DNA of 15,837 nt. Origin: Pseudomonadota bacterium (GTDB taxonomy: Bacteria > Pseudomonadota > Gammaproteobacteria > Competibacterales > Competibacteraceae). Numbering within the stretch: the stretch's first letter is position 1; every line of letters begins with the position of its first letter. Positions 1 through 8,953 of the stretch are shown piece by piece. Made by a program: the position numbers and the translations under genes. The notes beneath the pieces are model-generated. The model searched no databases and was not told where the DNA came from. It saw nothing but the letters and a program-made list of their open reading frames with translations. The stretch lies in the NCBI GenBank assembly GCA_018262135.1, contig JAGTSD010000055.1, positions 1 to 15,837 of the forward strand. Reading direction: 5' to 3'.

Positions 1-258
1 CTCGGTGGGGGAGGCGTCGAGCCGTCCGGCTTCCGCCTGGATCGGCAAATCGTCCGGCGGCGGCAGGTTCGGGGTGGCTGGGACGATGTCCCCGGCCAGT
101 TCGTCGATTTCGCACTGGACCCAGGGATTGAGCGCGTCGGTGGATTGCGCTCGAACCCCCGCCAGCGGCAGCAGGGTCAGCGCGGCCCCCGCCATAAGCA
201 TTCGGTAATACGGCGTCACGGAACGGGATTTTACGCGTGAATGAAAGTGCCCTAACAT
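1..258 (-). CDS. lptD: LptD, LPS-assembly outer-membrane protein (N-terminal fragment)
   Basis: Only the first ~86 codons are present; the gene runs off the left edge. The reading frame is open to position 1. It encodes a Sec signal peptide: a basic n-region (HSRVKSRS), a hydrophobic stretch MLMAGAALTLLPLAG, and a likely cleavage after VRA just before Gln. The mature protein then begins with a Trp/Cys segment (NPWVQCEIDE) and a Pro/Asp-rich linker. LptD forms the outer-membrane barrel that, with LptE, inserts LPS into the outer leaflet; an N-terminal Cys forms one of its disulfides. Identity rests on this N-terminus plus context: in pseudomonads lptD lies divergent from amgK-murU, exactly as here. 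I chose the ATG at 258 because it gives the more basic n-region. A GTG at 219 also gives a workable signal peptide, and neither start has a clear Shine-Dalgarno. What else it could be: another exported protein, since the barrel is not visible. Confidence 0.66.
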   Translation of the reverse strand, partial: MLGHFHSRVKSRSVTPYYRMLMAGAALTLLPLAGVRAQSTDALNPWVQCEIDELAGDIVPATPNLPPPDDLPIQAEAGRLDASPTE

Positions 259-329
259 CGCACAGATTGATTTTTGCTGCAATCCAGACGCGCGGCGTCC
301 GCCAAGGCGCCGGATTGCCTCAACCGGAT

Positions 330-333
330 GGAG
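330..333 (+). promoter_or_regulatory. Shine-Dalgarno of amgK
   Basis: GGAG, 8 nt before the GTG at 342. It supports this internal GTG over the longer frame opening at 237, whose upstream bases show no ribosome binding site. Confidence 0.55.
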
Positions 334-341
334 CGAAGTGC

Positions 342-2005
<1,664 letters not shown>

Positions 2006-2011
2006 AAGGGA

Positions 2012-2059
2012 GTAGCGAGTTCGCAAAGGCGATCAAACTGGCCGCTCGCCGCTCGCTAC
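2012..2059. repeat. 8 bp inverted repeat between convergent murU and phoU
   Basis: GTAGCGAG at 2012-2019 and its exact complement CTCGCTAC at 2052-2059 flank the convergent junction; the right arm includes the phoU stop codon. Related units (GCTCGC) recur in the right arm. It could form a hairpin in transcripts from either side, but no T-tract follows on either strand, so I do not call it a terminator. It resembles the short TAGCGAG-type degenerate repeats common in proteobacterial spacers. Confidence 0.4.
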
Positions 2060-2739
2060 GTTGCGTGCCGGACATCCTGGCCCTCGACCACAAAGATCAC
2101 GTATTCGGCCAGATTCCGAGCGCGGTCGGCGACCCGTTTCAGCGCCTTGAGCGCCAGCGACACATCGATCACCGTCGCCACCGCCAGTTCGCCATCAATC
2201 GTGTAGGTACTGAGTTCGCGCAGGATGTCCTGGAATACCTCCTCCGCTTCGTCAGTGCGTACCATCTCCCAGGCCTGATTCACGTCCAGCCGAGCCAGAA
2301 TGTCGAGCGCGCTCTGGATCCGCTGGCTGGCGATTGCAGCCAACTGGTCCACCGCCAATGGAATGCTCCTTGGCGGATGGCCACAGCGGGCGTGAATGGC
2401 CAGCGTTTTCTCGGCGATGGTCTTGGCCTCGTCGCCGATCCGCTCCAGGTCATTGACCGCCTTGTTCAACGCCATCACCAGCCGCAAATCGGTACTCATC
2501 GGTTGCCGGCGACTGAGCAGACGCACGCAACTTCGGTCTATTTCCATGTCCCAGCGATTAACCGCCGCGTCACCGACGATGACCGCTTGGGCCGCGACCG
2601 GGTCGCCTTCCCGAAACACCGCGACGGCGCGCTTGACCTGCTGTTCCACCTCCCGCCCCATCTCCAGCACCAGGTTGACCAGTTGCTGAATTTCCAAATC
2701 GAAGCGCTTGACGGTATGGCCGCTGTTGCTAAAAGTCAT
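2056..2739 (-). CDS. phoU: PhoU-like phosphate regulatory protein
   Basis: Cytoplasmic helical-bundle regulator that links the Pst phosphate transporter to the PhoR/PhoB two-component system and represses Pho signalling when phosphate is plentiful. The 227-residue product shows two tandem PhoU repeats. An early MG-x-x-VEQQV segment (27-35) and RRQPMSTDLRLVMAL (77-91) are typical. The first metal motif, DLERIGDEA (97-105), is intact. The matching site in the second repeat reads ALKRVADRA (199-207), with Lys 201 where Glu is usual. The start is set by AGGAGG at 2754-2749, 9 nt from the ATG at 2739, rather than the upstream ATG at 2760. No pst, phoB or phoR gene is in the window. plsC ends 77 bp upstream on the same strand, so phoU may be read from the upstream run as well as from its own weak promoter. 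Confidence 0.92.
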   Translation of the reverse strand: MTFSNSGHTVKRFDLEIQQLVNLVLEMGREVEQQVKRAVAVFREGDPVAAQAVIVGDAAVNRWDMEIDRSCVRLLSRRQPMSTDLRLVMALNKAVNDLERIGDEAKTIAEKTLAIHARCGHPPRSIPLAVDQLAAIASQRIQSALDILARLDVNQAWEMVRTDEAEEVFQDILRELSTYTIDGELAVATVIDVSLALKALKRVADRARNLAEYVIFVVEGQDVRHAT

Positions 2740-2748
2740 AAGCTGCTT

Positions 2749-2754
2749 CCTCCT
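2749..2754 (-). promoter_or_regulatory. Strong Shine-Dalgarno of phoU
   Basis: AGGAGG on the minus strand, 9 nt from the ATG at 2739. It lies inside the alternative longer frame that opens at 2760, and so argues for the internal start. Confidence 0.75.
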
Positions 2755-2765
2755 GTCCATCGGTC

Positions 2766-2771
2766 ATTATG
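2766..2771 (-). promoter_or_regulatory. Candidate -10 element upstream of phoU
   Basis: CATAAT on the minus strand (5 of 6 to TATAAT). The hexamer 17 bp upstream (GTACCG) is a poor -35, and I see no clear Pho box. Start of transcription would be around 2757-2759, just ahead of the AGGAGG. Weak support. Confidence 0.3.
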
Positions 2772-2816
2772 ATCGGTTCGGTCGAGGGCGGTACGGCGGC
2801 GATTCGAACCTGGCCC

Positions 2817-3572
2817 CTACAGTCTTGGGTTTGTGCCCAGACGCATCATCGTATCCTCGATCCACTCCTCGACCTGCTGGTTTAACTGCTGCGGCGAACG
2901 GCTCTCGCTGGCGATCAGGGGACCGAACACCACGTGAATGACGCCCGGCCGCTTGAGGAATACCCCCCGCGGCCAAAATTCCCCGGCATTGTGCGCGACC
3001 GGGAGAATCGGACAGCCGCTGTGCGCCGCCAGCACCGCGCCGCCCATCCCGTAGCGCTTGCGCACTCCCGGCGCCACCCGGGTGCCCTCGGGAAAGATCA
3101 CTACCCATTGCCCCTGGCGCAAGTGGGCGACCCCCTGCCGGATCACCTGCTTGACCGCCGAGGCGCCAGCCTGGCGGTTGATGGCGATCGGCCGCAGCAG
3201 GCCCATCGCCCAGCCGAAAAAGGGAAACCACAACAGTTCGCGCTTGATCACCCAGGCCACCGGCGGCAGATACTGGTTAAGGAACAGCGTTTCCCAGGTG
3301 GACTGATGCTTGGCCATGATGATGGCTGGCCGGTCGGGGATATGCTCGGCGCCACTCACTTGATAATCGATTCGGCAGGTGACGCGCAGCCACCACAGGT
3401 TGAAGCGGCTCCAGTACTGGCATAGCCGGTAGCGCTGGTGGAAGGACAGGAAAAAACAAAGCACGATGAGCGACGCCACGATCCCCGTCGAGGCGAGCAT
3501 GCCGAGGGAAAACAACAGCGAGCGTGGCAGGAGCGTCAGGTCGGATGCTGGAGCGGTTGTTGGCGCGGACAT
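2817..3572 (-). CDS. plsC: 1-acyl-sn-glycerol-3-phosphate acyltransferase (PlsC family)
   Basis: Membrane-associated acyltransferase that makes phosphatidic acid from lysophosphatidic acid, the second acylation step of phospholipid synthesis. The 251-residue product has a hydrophobic N-terminal segment (about 19-43). It then has the acyltransferase motifs: KHQSTWET (88-95, the H-X4-E version of the H-X4-D catalytic motif, usual in this subfamily), PIAINR (128-133), FPEGTR (160-165), and PILPVAHNAG (188-197). The frame is open upstream to 3650, but that would overlap gmhB. The ATG at 3572 lies 16 nt after the gmhB stop, and no strong Shine-Dalgarno is visible. The gmhB-plsC pairing after glyS matches Pseudomonas, where the homologue sits near the replication origin. 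The gene's TAG stop falls in a sequence that looks like half of a dispersed GTAGGGGC...TTCGAA repeat. Confidence 0.93.
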   Translation of the reverse strand: MSAPTTAPASDLTLLPRSLLFSLGMLASTGIVASLIVLCFFLSFHQRYRLCQYWSRFNLWWLRVTCRIDYQVSGAEHIPDRPAIIMAKHQSTWETLFLNQYLPPVAWVIKRELLWFPFFGWAMGLLRPIAINRQAGASAVKQVIRQGVAHLRQGQWVVIFPEGTRVAPGVRKRYGMGGAVLAAHSGCPILPVAHNAGEFWPRGVFLKRPGVIHVVFGPLIASESRSPQQLNQQVEEWIEDTMMRLGTNPRL

Positions 3573-3588
3573 GCGGCAGGCTCGAAAA

Positions 3589-4131
3589 TCATTCGGTCGA
3601 GTGGATGAGATAGGTCGCGATGGCAGCCAGATTGTCAAATACCAGGACATTGGCGCAACTTTCCGCTTCTCGTTCCAGGGTGCGGGCGCCCTTGCCGGTG
3701 CGTACCAGCAGGGGCCAGGCGTTCGCCGCCCGCGCCGCCCGGATGTCGCGCAGGCTGTCGCCGACCACGGGCACCCCCTGCAAGCTGAATTTGAGTCGCC
3801 GGGCGATTTCCAGCAACATGCCCGGGTGGGGCTTGCGGAAGGGATTTGCCTCGTCTACGTCCGGACAGAAAAACACCGCATCGATCAGACCGCCGACTTC
3901 CTGCGCCATCCGGTACATCTTCTTGTGAATCCGGTTGAGGGTTTCCAGATCGAACAGGCCGCGGCCGATTCCGGACTGGTTGGTGGCGACCACCACCCGA
4001 TAGCCCGCATGGTTAAGGCGGGCTATCGCTTCCAGACTGCCAGGAATTGGCGTCCATTCGTCCGGGGATTTGATGTAGGCGTCGGAATCCTCGTTGATAA
4101 CGCCGTCGCGGTCCAGAATGATCAATTTCAT
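3589..4131 (-). CDS. gmhB: D-glycero-beta-D-manno-heptose-1,7-bisphosphate 7-phosphatase
   Basis: HAD-family phosphatase that removes the 7-phosphate of heptose bisphosphate on the way to ADP-heptose for the LPS inner core. The 180-residue product has the HAD nucleophile motif ILDRDGVIN (5-13; Asp 7 and Asp 9), motif II ATNQSGIGRG (49-58), Lys in RKPHPGM (99-105), and motif IV VGDSLRD (123-129). Family members usually carry a zinc loop with three Cys and one His before RKPHPG. Here that loop is shortened to CPDVDEANPF and keeps a single Cys (89). The start is the ATG at 4131, which gives MKLIILDRDG as in homologues; a GTG at 4158 would add 9 residues. The gene lies between glyS (174 bp upstream, with repeats and a parS-like site in the gap) and plsC (16 nt downstream). 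Confidence 0.93.
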   Translation of the reverse strand: MKLIILDRDGVINEDSDAYIKSPDEWTPIPGSLEAIARLNHAGYRVVVATNQSGIGRGLFDLETLNRIHKKMYRMAQEVGGLIDAVFFCPDVDEANPFRKPHPGMLLEIARRLKFSLQGVPVVGDSLRDIRAARAANAWPLLVRTGKGARTLEREAESCANVLVFDNLAAIATYLIHSTE

Positions 4132-4175
4132 CGGTGTCGAATGATAGAGTTCCACCACAGGGGTAGAGTTGGGTA

Positions 4176-4191
4176 GGTTTCACGTGAAACA
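4176..4191. promoter_or_regulatory. parS: parS-like ParB-binding site
   Basis: GGTTTCACGTGAAACA matches the near-universal bacterial chromosomal parS consensus TGTTTCACGTGAAACA at 15 of 16 positions, including the whole 14 bp palindrome GTTTCACGTGAAAC (4177-4190); only the first base differs. ParB nucleates on such sites and, with ParA, positions replication origins. The site is in a non-coding spacer between glyS and gmhB. In pseudomonads this gene block is origin-proximal, where parS sites cluster. parA and parB themselves are not in the window. A chance 14-mer match in a window this size would be very unlikely. Confidence 0.82.
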
Positions 4192-4194
4192 TCG

Positions 4195-4297
4195 TCCACG
4201 GAAACCCCGGAGTCCACGGAAAGCACGGAAAACACGGAAGGGATGGAAAATCGCTTCCCAGTGTTTAGCCGTCCGTGTCTTCCGTGTCTTCCGTGGA
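4195..4297. repeat. CACGGAA-type dispersed repeat forming a long hairpin
   Basis: The left arm is built of repeated (C)CACGGAA units: TCCACGGAAA at 4195 and again at 4213, then GCACGGAA, ACACGGAA. The right arm has the complementary TTCCGTG units (4271-4297). Positions 4213-4239 and 4271-4297 pair over about 27 bp with roughly four mismatches around a loop of about 31 nt. It sits directly beside the parS-like site and 9 bp from the glyS stop. This resembles the CACGGAAGA repeats scattered through spacers of many proteobacteria. It could stabilise or attenuate the glyS-gmhB transcript, but no T-tract follows. Confidence 0.75.
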
Positions 4298-4305
4298 TCA
4301 CGTCT

Positions 4306-6379
4306 TCAATCCTGCAGGCGCGAGAAATCCGCTACTCGCAGGAACAGGCTGCCCAGTTCGTTGAGCAGGGCCAGGCGGTTATCGCGCAGCGCTGCGTCCT
4401 CAGCCATCACCAGCACCTGGTCGAAGAAGGCGTCCACCGGTTCGCGCAGGCTGGCCAGCCGGGTCAGGGCGTCGCCGTACAGACCGGCCTCCATCAGCGG
4501 AATCGCTTCAGAGGACCGCTCCACCAGCCGTCCCGCCAAGGCCTGTTCCGCGTCCTCGACCAGCAGATCGGGCCGGACCTCGAACGGGAGCACTGTCTCC
4601 ACCTTCTTGAGGATGTTGCGGATGCGCTTGTTGGCGGCGGCGAGGCTGGCGGCTTCCGGCAGTTCCCGGAACGCACCGACCGCCCGCACCCGCCGGTCGA
4701 AATCCAGTGGCCGGGTCGGGCGGCAATCCAGCACCGCCTCGAACGCATCCGGGCGCACGCCCTGATCCAGATAATAGCCGCGCAGGCGCTCCATGACGAA
4801 CTCGAATAGGGTCTCGACCGCATGGCCGGCGCGCAGGGCCGGATCGAAGCCGGCGGCGGCGCGTTCCAGCAAGGTCAGCAAATCCAGGTCCAGTTGGCCC
4901 TCGATCAGAATGCGCAGCACGCCCAGGGCGGCGCGGCGCAGCGCGAACGGATCCTTGGCCCCGGACGGCGCCTGGCCGATGGCGAAAATGCCGGTCAGGG
5001 TATCGAGCCGCTCGGCCAGCGCCAGAGCGCGGCCGGTGGCGGTTTGCGGCAGCCGGTCGCCGGCGAAGCGCGGCAGGTACTGCTCTTCCAGCGCCTGGGC
5101 CACTTCCGGCGCTTCCTGGTCGTGCAGGGCGTAGTAGCGGCCCATGATGCCTTGCAGTTCGGGGAACTCCTGCACCATCTGGGTCAGCAGATCGCACTTG
5201 GCCAGCCGCGCCGCGCGCTCGGCCCCGTCGGGGTTGCCATGGCTGTGCCCGGCGATGAAGCGGGCCAGCGCTGCCACCCGCGCGCTCTTGTCGGCGAGCG
5301 TGCCCAGCCGCTGCTGAAACACCACATGTTTCAGATCGCTCATTCGCGCCGCCAATGGCTGTTTGCGGTCCTGGTTCCAGAAGAATTCGGCGTCGCTGAA
5401 GCGCGGGCGAATCACCCGCTCGTTGCCGGCTCGCACCTGCGCGGGATCGCGGCTTTCCAGATTGGCGATGGTGATGAAGTGCGGCAACAGCCGGCCGCGA
5501 GCGTCCACCACCGGGAAGTAGCGCTGGTTGTCCTGCATGGTGCTGATCAGCGCCTCGGCGGGCACGTTGAGGAAGCGCTGCTCGAAATTGCCGGCCAGCG
5601 CGACGGGCCATTCCACCAGCGCGGTCACTTCGTCCAGCAGTTCCGGCTTGATGACCGCCGCGCCGTTCAGTTGGGTGGCGACGGCTTCGGCCTGGGCGCG
5701 CACCGCGTCGCGCCGCTCGGCGAAGTCGGCGATAACCCGGCCTTCGCTGGCCAGTTGTCGGGCGTAGTCGGCGGGGGAATTCAGGCGGATCGGTTGCGGA
5801 TGGTGGAAGCGGTGACCGCGGGTTTCCCGACCGGCCTCGGCGCCAAGAATCGTGGCCGGAATCACGTCGTCGCCGAACAGCAGTACCGCCCAGTGTACCG
5901 GGCGCACGAATTCGTCGTCGCGGTCGCCCCAGCGCATCCGCTTGGGGATCGGCAGACCGGCCAGGGCAGCGAGCACGATGCCGGGAATCAGGTCAGTAGT
6001 CGCCGCGCCCGGCTCGACGCTAAGGTGGATGAGCCAGGCGCCCTTGTCGGTCTCCTGCCGTTGCAGGTCGGCGACGGTGACGCCGCAGGACCGGGCAAAT
6101 CCCTCAGCAGCCCGGGTCGGCTTCCCGTCCGGGCCAAAGGCGGCGCTGAACGCCGGGCCACGCCGCTCGAGCTGGCGGTCGGGCTGACGCACAGGTAACC
6201 GCTCGATCAGCGTTGCCAGCCGGCGGGGAGTGGCGAAACGATGGATGGCGCCGCTGGCCAGACCCGCTTTTTCCAGGCCGGCGCGGATGCCCTGCTCGAA
6301 CGCTTCCGCCAGCGTGGACAGGGCCTTGGGCGGCAGCTCCTCGGTGCCGATTTCGATCAGCAGATCGCGGGCGTCGGTG

Positions 6380-6387
<8 letters not shown>
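4306..6387 (-). CDS. glyS: Glycyl-tRNA synthetase beta subunit
   Basis: Beta chain of the alpha2-beta2 bacterial glycyl-tRNA synthetase; it recognises and binds tRNA-Gly while the alpha chain holds the aminoacylation site. The 693-residue product is full length for the family. It starts with [15 protein letters not shown] (9-23), has the central [17 protein letters not shown] region, and ends with the DALR-type anticodon-binding domain ([22 protein letters not shown]... and VADFSRLQ at the C-terminus). The frame is open upstream to 6546, but those residues overlap glyQ and do not match the family. The ATG at 6387 overlaps the glyQ stop by 8 nt (ATGGCTAA), so the two subunits are translationally coupled, which suits a fixed stoichiometry. 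A hairpin repeat and parS-like site follow the stop. Confidence 0.97.
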
Positions 6388-7309
<922 letters not shown>

Positions 7310-7314
7310 GAGCG

Positions 7315-7319
7315 CCTCC
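7315..7319 (-). promoter_or_regulatory. Shine-Dalgarno of glyQ
   Basis: GGAGG on the minus strand, 5 nt from the GTG at 7309. It decides for GTG over the upstream in-frame ATG at 7366. Confidence 0.7.
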
Positions 7320-7337
7320 AAAAGCCGAAGGGGACGA

Positions 7338-7366
7338 AGTATAGCCGGCGAGGCGGGAGGATTCAT
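7338..7366 (-). promoter_or_regulatory. Candidate sigma-70 promoter of glyQ
   Basis: The minus strand reads TATACT (7343-7338) as a -10, with 17 bp to ATGAAT (7366-7361), a weak -35 (3 of 6). Transcription would start near 7331, giving a short leader that ends in the GGAGG/GTG start. The ABC permease gene ends 93 bp upstream on the same strand without a visible terminator, so read-through is also possible. Confidence 0.45.
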
Positions 7367-7402
7367 GTGTTGACAGTTGATACATTCCCCCGTCGCGGCG
7401 GA

Positions 7403-8203
7403 TCACTCCCCCGACTGCAGCAGCGAGCCCCGCTCCCGCGCCTGGTGGACGGTAGCCAGAAACACCCTGATGCCCAGGCCCAGATAGCCGGCGTTCAGCA
7501 ACAGCGCGTACAGCAGATAGTCCAGCCGGGCCGCATGCTCCAGCAGCACCGCCCGCATCCCCTCGAACACGTAGCTGGCCGGCAGCGCCCAGGACAACGG
7601 TTGCAGCCAGCCGGGCAGGGTGGCGACGGGATAATAAATCCCGCATAGCGGAGCCAGGGCGAAAATCGCTGCCCAGGCGATGCTTTCCGCGCCCATGCCA
7701 TAGCGCAGCACCAGCGCCGAGACGAGCAGGCCGATGGCCCAGCCCATCAGCAGCAGGTTGAGAAAAAATCCCGCCAGCGGCAGGCCAAGGCCGAACAGGT
7801 TGAAGTCGTAGAACGGAATCGCCAGCAGGATGGCGATGCCGACGCCGAGCAGAGTCCGCACCAGGCTGATGGACATCAAGGCGAGGATCAGTTCGATGGG
7901 TTGCAGCGGGCTGATGAGCAGTTGCGCCAGGTTGCGGGCGTGCAGCTCCTCGAAGAACACCACCGACAGGCCCAGTTGGCTGCGAAACAGGATGTCCCAC
8001 AGCAACACGCCCGCCAGCAGCAAACCCGTCGCCTGGCTCAGCACGTCGCTGTGGCCAGCCAGATAGCGGGTAATGAAGCCCCACAGGATCATCTGCACCG
8101 TGGGCCAGTAGGCCAGTTCGATGATGCGGACCCGCGAACTCCGCAGCAGATAGAGATAGCGCAACGCCAGCGCGCCGATCCGGTACAGGGAAATGCCGTT
8201 CAT
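7403..8203 (-). CDS. ABC-2 type transporter permease
   Basis: Integral inner-membrane half of an ABC-2 exporter. The 266-residue product has about six hydrophobic segments: roughly 28-48 (IELAYWPTVQMILWGFITRYL), 60-82, 106-130, 137-161, 169-192 and 230-250. The last loop has the amphipathic PVATLPGWLQPLSWALPASYVFEGMR segment characteristic of ABC-2 permeases near the final membrane helices. The start ATG overlaps the stop of the ATPase gene (ATGA), so the two form a coupled pair. The substrate cannot be told from sequence: ABC-2 systems export polysaccharides, lipids, drugs or haem-related compounds. The pair follows the ubiI-type gene directly, an uncommon position for a transporter. No regulatory gene accompanies it. 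Confidence 0.88.
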   Translation of the reverse strand: MNGISLYRIGALALRYLYLLRSSRVRIIELAYWPTVQMILWGFITRYLAGHSDVLSQATGLLLAGVLLWDILFRSQLGLSVVFFEELHARNLAQLLISPLQPIELILALMSISLVRTLLGVGIAILLAIPFYDFNLFGLGLPLAGFFLNLLLMGWAIGLLVSALVLRYGMGAESIAWAAIFALAPLCGIYYPVATLPGWLQPLSWALPASYVFEGMRAVLLEHAARLDYLLYALLLNAGYLGLGIRVFLATVHQARERGSLLQSGE

Positions 8204-8952
8204 TCCACTACCTCGCCGCTTTGAATGCCCCGGGCGATGTCGAGAAACACTTCTTCCATGTCCTTGCGGCCATAGCGGTGAATCAGCTCGCGCGGCGTGC
8301 CGGTGGCGACGATACGGCCTGCCCGCAGCATGACGACCTGATCGCAGAGCCGTTCCACCTCGCTCATGTTGTGCGAGGCCAGCAGCAGGGTCGCGCCGCT
8401 CTGGTGCTGATAATCGGTCAGAATGGCGCGTATTCGGTCGGCGGAGTCGGGATCGAGGGAGGCGGTCGGTTCGTCCAGCAGCAGGATTTCCGGCTGGTTC
8501 AACAGCGCCTTGGCCAGCGCCACGCGGGTTTTCTGGCCGGCGGACAGGCTGCCGTAGGGGCGCTGAAAAAAGGCGTCAATGTCCAGCTCCCGTCCCAGCG
8601 TCGCCAGCCGCTCCCGCACATGGCGCACGCCGTACAGCCGGGCGTAGACCGTCAGGTTTTCGGCGACGGTCAGCCGCTGCGGCAGGTCCACGTAGGGCGA
8701 GGAAAAGTTCATGCGCGGCAGCACCCGCTGGCGATGGCGCGGCACGTCCTCGCTCAGGATGCGAATCTGGCCGCCGGTCGGCAGCAGCAGGCCCAGCAGC
8801 ATGGCGATGGTGGTGGTCTTGCCGGCGCCGTTGCCGCCCAGCAGGGCGCAGGTGGCGCCCCGGACGACGCTGAAACTGATGCCGTCCACGGCGCGTACTG
8901 GGCCGTAGTGCTTGCTGAGATCTTCGACCTCAATGGCGGGTGGTTCGGCCAT
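8200..8952 (-). CDS. ABC transporter ATP-binding protein (ABC-2 exporter partner)
   Basis: Cytoplasmic ATPase that drives the adjacent permease. The 250-residue product has Walker A GGNGAGKTTT (39-48), signature LSAGQ (136-140), Walker B ILLLDEP (156-162) with the D-loop SLDPD, and the H-loop ASHNM (His 194). At the usual Q-loop (an IGYxPQ-type stretch) it reads RMNFSSPYV (80-88), with no Gln at the expected place; Gln 92 in DLPQ is a few residues later. The start lies 1 nt after the ubiI-type stop and the stop overlaps the permease start, so all three genes look like one operon. This resembles a single-domain exporter ATPase of the CcmA/DrrA type. Substrate unknown. Confidence 0.92.
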   Translation of the reverse strand: MAEPPAIEVEDLSKHYGPVRAVDGISFSVVRGATCALLGGNGAGKTTTIAMLLGLLLPTGGQIRILSEDVPRHRQRVLPRMNFSSPYVDLPQRLTVAENLTVYARLYGVRHVRERLATLGRELDIDAFFQRPYGSLSAGQKTRVALAKALLNQPEILLLDEPTASLDPDSADRIRAILTDYQHQSGATLLLASHNMSEVERLCDQVVMLRAGRIVATGTPRELIHRYGRKDMEEVFLDIARGIQSGEVVE

Positions 8953-8953
8953 T

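Noticed and set aside
237..341. Coding extension of amgK upstream of 342
   Set aside because: The frame is open from the GTG at 237, but these 35 codons do not match AmgK, and the internal GTG has a better Shine-Dalgarno. The stretch is better seen as the lptD-amgK divergent spacer.
2785..2830. A possible tRNA 3' end (GGTTCGAATC on the minus strand)
   Set aside because: It looks like a T-loop, but the flanking five bases do not pair, there is no acceptor stem or anticodon arm around it, and plsC coding sequence ends inside the region.
4822..6198. A 458-codon plus-strand open frame opposite glyS
   Set aside because: It is the mirror of a well-matched glyS frame. High-GC genes often leave long open antisense frames, and the translation has no recognisable domain and no ribosome binding site.
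7364..7386. TTGACAGTTGATACATT as a plus-strand promoter
   Set aside because: TTGACA (7370-7375) is a perfect -35, but no plus-strand gene or RNA follows it; the region ahead is antisense to the permease gene. No correctly spaced -10 follows.
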